Positions 59,616-62,319 of a stretch of DNA of 62,319 nucleotides are shown piece by piece. The notes under the pieces are model-generated. The model ran no database searches. It was not told the origin of the DNA and saw only the letters and a program-made list of their open reading frames with translations. The stretch is from an uncultured Collinsella sp. GTDB lineage: Bacteria > Actinomycetota > Coriobacteriia > Coriobacteriales > Coriobacteriaceae. The translations under genes and the position numbers were made by a program. Numbering within the stretch: the stretch's first letter is position 1; every line of letters begins with the position of its first letter. The stretch spans positions 1 through 62,319 of the forward strand of contig URBQ01000012.1 of assembly GCA_900546115.1 (NCBI GenBank). Direction: 5' to 3'.

Positions 59616-59649
59616 TGGTGCATTGGGGTCAGGTTTCTTTGCTGCACCA
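59616..59649. repeat. TGGTGCA/TGCACCA hairpin
   Basis: Arms TGGTGCA and TGCACCA pair around TTGGGGTCAGG and TTTCTTTGC, and the element starts 3 bases after the stop of the membrane protein gene. Placement, the GGGGTCAGG core and the T-rich part resemble the other stop-codon hairpins. Confidence 0.6.
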
Positions 59650-59780
59650 AAGGGGCCATCATCACGACGCCTTCATTTTGGGGTTTATCTTGCAGGCCAG
59701 TAGGTATATCATAACGACGTTTGTTTATATTGCCCGAGCATCTGCGCTGGGCTTTAGGTCGAAACCGATAGGAGACACGT

Positions 59781-60587
59781 ATGTCCGGACACTCTAAGTG
59801 GGCCACAACCAAGCATCGTAAGGGCGCGCAGGACGCCAAGCGTTCCGCCCTCTTCTCCAAGCTCAGCCGCAACATCACCGTTGCTGCCCGTCTCGGCGGT
59901 GACCCGCTGCCCGAGAACAACGCCAGCCTCGCCGCTGCCGTTGCCAAGGCCAAGGCTCAGTCCATGCCTAAGGACAAGATCAAGTCCGCTATCGACAAGG
60001 CTTTTGGTTCGGGTGCTGACGCCGCCGTCTACGAGAACATCGTGTACGAGGGCTACGGTCCCGCCGGTGTCGCCGTCTACGTCGACTGCCTGACCGACAA
60101 CCGCAACCGTACCGCCGCTGATGTCCGTTCCGCCTTCTCCCACGCTGGTGGCAACCTGGGCACCTCCGGCTCCGTCGCCTTCCAGTTTGAGCGCAAGGGC
60201 CAGATTGTCGTCGCCAAGGAGATCCTGGACGAGAACGCCAAGAAGGAGACCATGATCGCCAACGGTGCTGCCGGTGACGAGGATGAGTTCATGATGGCCA
60301 TCGCCGAGGCCGGTGGCGAGGACTACGAGGATGCCGGCGAGGAGTGGATCGTCTGGACTGCTGCCAACGACGTCATGGCTGTCTCCAAGGCGCTCGAGGA
60401 GCAGGGCGTCCAGGTCAAGGGTTCCGAGACCACCATGGTCCCGACCACCCCGACCGAGGTCTCTGGTACCGACGCCAAGAAGGTCCAGCGCCTCATCGAC
60501 CGTCTTGAGGAGCTCGACGACGTCCAGGACGTCTACAGCACCATGGACATGACCGACGAGGTCATCGCTGCCCTCGAGGAGGAGTAG
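59781..60587 (+). CDS. YebC/PmpR family regulatory protein
   Basis: The 268-residue protein opens with the family signature MSGHSKWATTKHRK and AKRSALFSKLSRNI, and contains YEGYGPAGVAVYVDCLTDNRNRT, with the expected three-domain length (typically 240-280). YebC-like proteins act as DNA-binding regulators or as factors that help ribosomes through proline-rich stretches. CGATAGGAGA precedes the ATG. It is followed by a terminator. Confidence 0.95.
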   Translation: MSGHSKWATTKHRKGAQDAKRSALFSKLSRNITVAARLGGDPLPENNASLAAAVAKAKAQSMPKDKIKSAIDKAFGSGADAAVYENIVYEGYGPAGVAVYVDCLTDNRNRTAADVRSAFSHAGGNLGTSGSVAFQFERKGQIVVAKEILDENAKKETMIANGAAGDEDEFMMAIAEAGGEDYEDAGEEWIVWTAANDVMAVSKALEEQGVQVKGSETTMVPTTPTEVSGTDAKKVQRLIDRLEELDDVQDVYSTMDMTDEVIAALEEE

Positions 60588-60656
60588 CGCCCGCACGGAT
60601 TGAGCCGTGCATATCTGGGCATAATGAAGCGAGCATGCAAGCCTCGTGGAATAGAT

Positions 60657-60698
60657 GAGCCGGATCCGCGTGCGTAGAGCACCGGACCCGGCTCTTTT
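60657..60698 (+). terminator. Intrinsic terminator after yebC
   Basis: Stem GAGCCGGATCCG/CGGACCCGGCTC with one mismatch and a 14-base loop is followed by TTTTAT. A TATAAT at 60697-60702 right behind it may be the -10 of the next operon. Confidence 0.8.
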
Positions 60699-60753
60699 AT
60701 AATGATGCGAACCGTTTTGCATTTCGAGAGCCGAGATTTGAAGGGAGCGCCGC

Positions 60754-61299
60754 GTGCGCGTACTCAAACGAGCCCTAGCGATCGTGTATCTTGCCGCCAC
60801 CATCGTGGCGCTGGGTACGCTTGTCTGCCAGTTTTGGGGGCCGTATACGTATCGCTTTATGCTGCTGATGCGCGACCCCATGCCGCGCATCGTCGTCACG
60901 GCGTGCGCCGGCGTCGTGGCGATCGGCGTGCTGATAAGCTTCTTCCGCCTGATGTTCGCCCGTCGCGAGCCGTCCTGCGTGCATCCGGCGGGGGAGCGCA
61001 ATATCGAGGTTACCCTTGCGGCGCTTTCTTCGTGCGCCAGGGCTGCTGCCGAGCGCGACGACCGCGTGATGGTTGAGCATGTCGAGGCTCGCGTCCAAGG
61101 CCCCGACGATTCGCACGTCCGTTTTAAGGTCGAGGCTATCGCGCTTGACGATAAGGACGTGGCATCTCTGGCTACCGCGATGCAGCAGCGCATCGAAGAA
61201 GCCTGCGATACCATGCTCGGCGCGCCGGGTACGACCGCGCGCGTCCGTTTTTTGCCGTCCAAGACTACCGTCCAGACCGTGGAGGTTTCCGGTGAGTGA
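60754..61299 (+). CDS. AmaP-like alkaline shock response membrane anchor
   Basis: The 181-residue protein has two membrane helices near the N terminus (about 8-28 and 45-68) and a soluble Asp23/Gls24-like C-terminal domain (NIEVTLAALSSCARAAAERDD onward). In Staphylococcus, AmaP anchors Asp23 to the membrane. Gene order with DUF2273 and Asp23 genes downstream supports that role. GTG start with AAGGGAG upstream; the gene overlaps the next one by 8 bases. Confidence 0.88.
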   Translation: MRVLKRALAIVYLAATIVALGTLVCQFWGPYTYRFMLLMRDPMPRIVVTACAGVVAIGVLISFFRLMFARREPSCVHPAGERNIEVTLAALSSCARAAAERDDRVMVEHVEARVQGPDDSHVRFKVEAIALDDKDVASLATAMQQRIEEACDTMLGAPGTTARVRFLPSKTTVQTVEVSGE

Positions 61300-61669
61300 T
61301 ACCAACCAAGACAAGACCGCCCGCACGCCGCGCCTGACGATCGATCAGAACGCTATGCCGGCAGGCGAGTCCGCCGACACCAAGCCCGAGGCCGGCGAGC
61401 AGCACGACAGCGCCGCCAACGACTTTGACGAGGCCATGGGTCTCATCAAAGGTACGGGCGCTGCTATCTGGAGCTACGCCGTGCGCCACCCCAACACTAC
61501 GCTCGGCGCCGTGGCAGGCTTTATCCTCGCCGTGCTGGTACTTACGTTGGGCCTGTGGGACACGCTTGTCATCGCATTCTTTGTGCTGATCGGCGCCGTG
61601 ATCGGCCAGATTCGCGACGGCGAGAACGGTATCGTTAACTTCTTCGGCCGTCTGTTTAGCGGCCGCTAA
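61292..61669 (+). CDS. DUF2273 family membrane protein
   Basis: The 125-residue protein has a long acidic N-terminal tail (about 55 residues) and then two close membrane helices (about 64-83 and 84-104) with the DUF2273 pattern GAVAGFILAVLVLTLG and GAVIGQIRDGENGI. GTG at 61292 follows GGAGGT and overlaps the amaP stop by 8 bases. It is a common companion of amaP and asp23 in envelope-stress operons. Confidence 0.88.
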   Translation: MSDTNQDKTARTPRLTIDQNAMPAGESADTKPEAGEQHDSAANDFDEAMGLIKGTGAAIWSYAVRHPNTTLGAVAGFILAVLVLTLGLWDTLVIAFFVLIGAVIGQIRDGENGIVNFFGRLFSGR

Positions 61670-61713
61670 TATGTATTCGACTGTCGCATCCGTGGCAGGC
61701 ATAAGGAGGAACC

Positions 61714-62235
61714 ATGGCTTTTAACACGAAGGTCGATGTGGCCGATACCGAGCTCGAGGCGAATGAGGCCATCGCCGCCGAGGCGGAGGACGTAACGCTC
61801 GAGGACGAGGCGCTCGTCGAGGCAGAGTCCGAAGATGAGGCGGACGAGGATGACGAGGAGGCGGACGAGTCCGAGGACTCGCTGACCTATTCCAACGGCG
61901 TGATTGAGAAGATCGTCGCCATGGCCACCCGCGAGGTGCCGCACGTTCTGGGCATGAAGGGCAACCTCATGCACTTTGTGCAGGAGCAGTTTGGTGCCGA
62001 GAACCTGACCAAGGGCGTGACGGTCGAGGTCACCGACGACAACCGCGTGGTCGTCAACATCTCGGTCATCATCGAGTACGGCGCCTATGCGCCTGCGATC
62101 TTTGACGACGTTAAGGCGCGCGTCACCGAGCGTCTTGCCGCGATGACCGGCCTTGAGGTGGCAGGCGTCAACCTGCGCATCGAGGATGTCATCACCCCCG
62201 AGGAGTACGAGCACCGTACCAGCCAGCACGAGTAA
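61714..62235 (+). CDS. Asp23/Gls24 family envelope stress response protein
   Basis: The 173-residue protein has an unusually long, highly acidic N-terminal region (residues 10-55, mostly Glu, Asp and Ala) and the Asp23 domain (LTYSNGVIEKIVAMATREV, and RVVVNISVIIEYG). The domain forms filaments at the membrane in staphylococci and is induced by alkaline stress. AAGGAGG precedes the ATG. It completes the amaP-DUF2273-asp23 operon. A hairpin repeat begins within its stop codon. Confidence 0.92.
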   Translation: MAFNTKVDVADTELEANEAIAAEAEDVTLEDEALVEAESEDEADEDDEEADESEDSLTYSNGVIEKIVAMATREVPHVLGMKGNLMHFVQEQFGAENLTKGVTVEVTDDNRVVVNISVIIEYGAYAPAIFDDVKARVTERLAAMTGLEVAGVNLRIEDVITPEEYEHRTSQHE

Positions 62236-62283
62236 CCTACCAAAAAGGGATGTTTATTTTGGCAGGTTTTATCTGCGTAAACG
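62234..62283 (+). repeat. GGCAGGTTTTATC hairpin repeat, copy 7
   Basis: Begins within the asp23 stop codon with AACCTACC, core AAAAAGGGATG and TTTATTTT, arm GGCAGGTTTT and tail TATCTGCGTAAACG. Confidence 0.92.
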
Positions 62284-62289
62284 TCAAAC

Positions 62290-62319
62290 GGCCGGTCGCG
62301 CATGCACATGCGCGGCCGG
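62290..62319 (+). terminator. Hairpin at the window edge
   Basis: Arms beginning CCGGTCGCGCATG and ending CATGCGCGGCCGG pair at 12 of 13 positions. The expected T-tract would lie past the window end, so the call is tentative. Confidence 0.6.

Overview
The window is a high-GC bacterial chromosome segment, densely packed with housekeeping genes and free of rRNA or tRNA genes that I can see. The gene set suggests a gut anaerobe of the Coriobacteriia (Actinomycetota), most likely Collinsella or a close relative. The main hints are the giant 2-hydroxyacyl-CoA dehydratase activase, the AmaP/DUF2273/Asp23 envelope-stress operon, the OPT transporter, a family of hairpin repeats sharing a GGGACAGG core, and twin-arginine lipoprotein export. 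Genus assignment is inference; no marker gene proves it.

Layout. 0.1-4.3 kb: aspartate-family amino acid synthesis (threonine synthase divergent from aspartate kinase and aspartate-semialdehyde dehydrogenase). 5-11 kb: O6-alkylguanine-DNA repair, a histidine-kinase remnant, an AIM24 protein and an FtsX-type ABC transporter. 11-17 kb: small hypothetical protein, membrane-linked HTH regulator, phosphofructokinase, a frameshifted Ntn amidase and an M18 aminopeptidase. 17-22 kb: a RelB-PIN toxin-antitoxin pair, 2-hydroxyacid dehydrogenase, methionine aminopeptidase, radical SAM protein and alpha/beta hydrolase. 22-28 kb: a GGDEF-REC-HD-GYP protein with an HPt partner, then a DUF2975/HTH pair followed by an ABC exporter in somewhat AT-richer DNA. 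28-33 kb: C26 amidohydrolase and a complete glutamate/glutamine-type ABC importer. 33-38.6 kb: DXS-like synthase, HD protein, CmpB-like membrane protein, and amt-glnB for ammonium. 38.7-42.5 kb: TetR plus MFS pump, HAD phosphatase, second TetR. 42.5-48.7 kb: 1596-residue activase/dehydratase fusion and a 3-hydroxyacyl-CoA dehydrogenase. 49-53.7 kb: DUF389 protein, OPT transporter, type III pantothenate kinase. 53.7-55.3 kb: a low-GC islet (a second diverged coaX 3' end, a coiled-coil membrane protein and a divergent XRE regulator). 55.4-62.3 kb: dCMP deaminase, NifU-like protein, Lgt, a large membrane protein, YebC and the AmaP/DUF2273/Asp23 operon.

The most unusual content lies between genes. 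Two classes of structured repeat recur. Short hairpins with a conserved AAAGGGACAGG-like core and interchangeable arms sit directly on stop codons or just upstream of starts; there are seven copies of one type plus four relatives with different arms. Long nested palindromes of about 65-185 bp have mostly unrelated arms, but two share a 23-bp central core. A third motif, about 25 bp (CAGCTAA...TCCCAAAT), occurs three or four times. No transposase or CRISPR array is present to explain them. The best candidates for an undescribed protein system are the coiled-coil membrane protein/XRE pair at 54-55.3 kb and the second-messenger hub at 22.3-24.6 kb.
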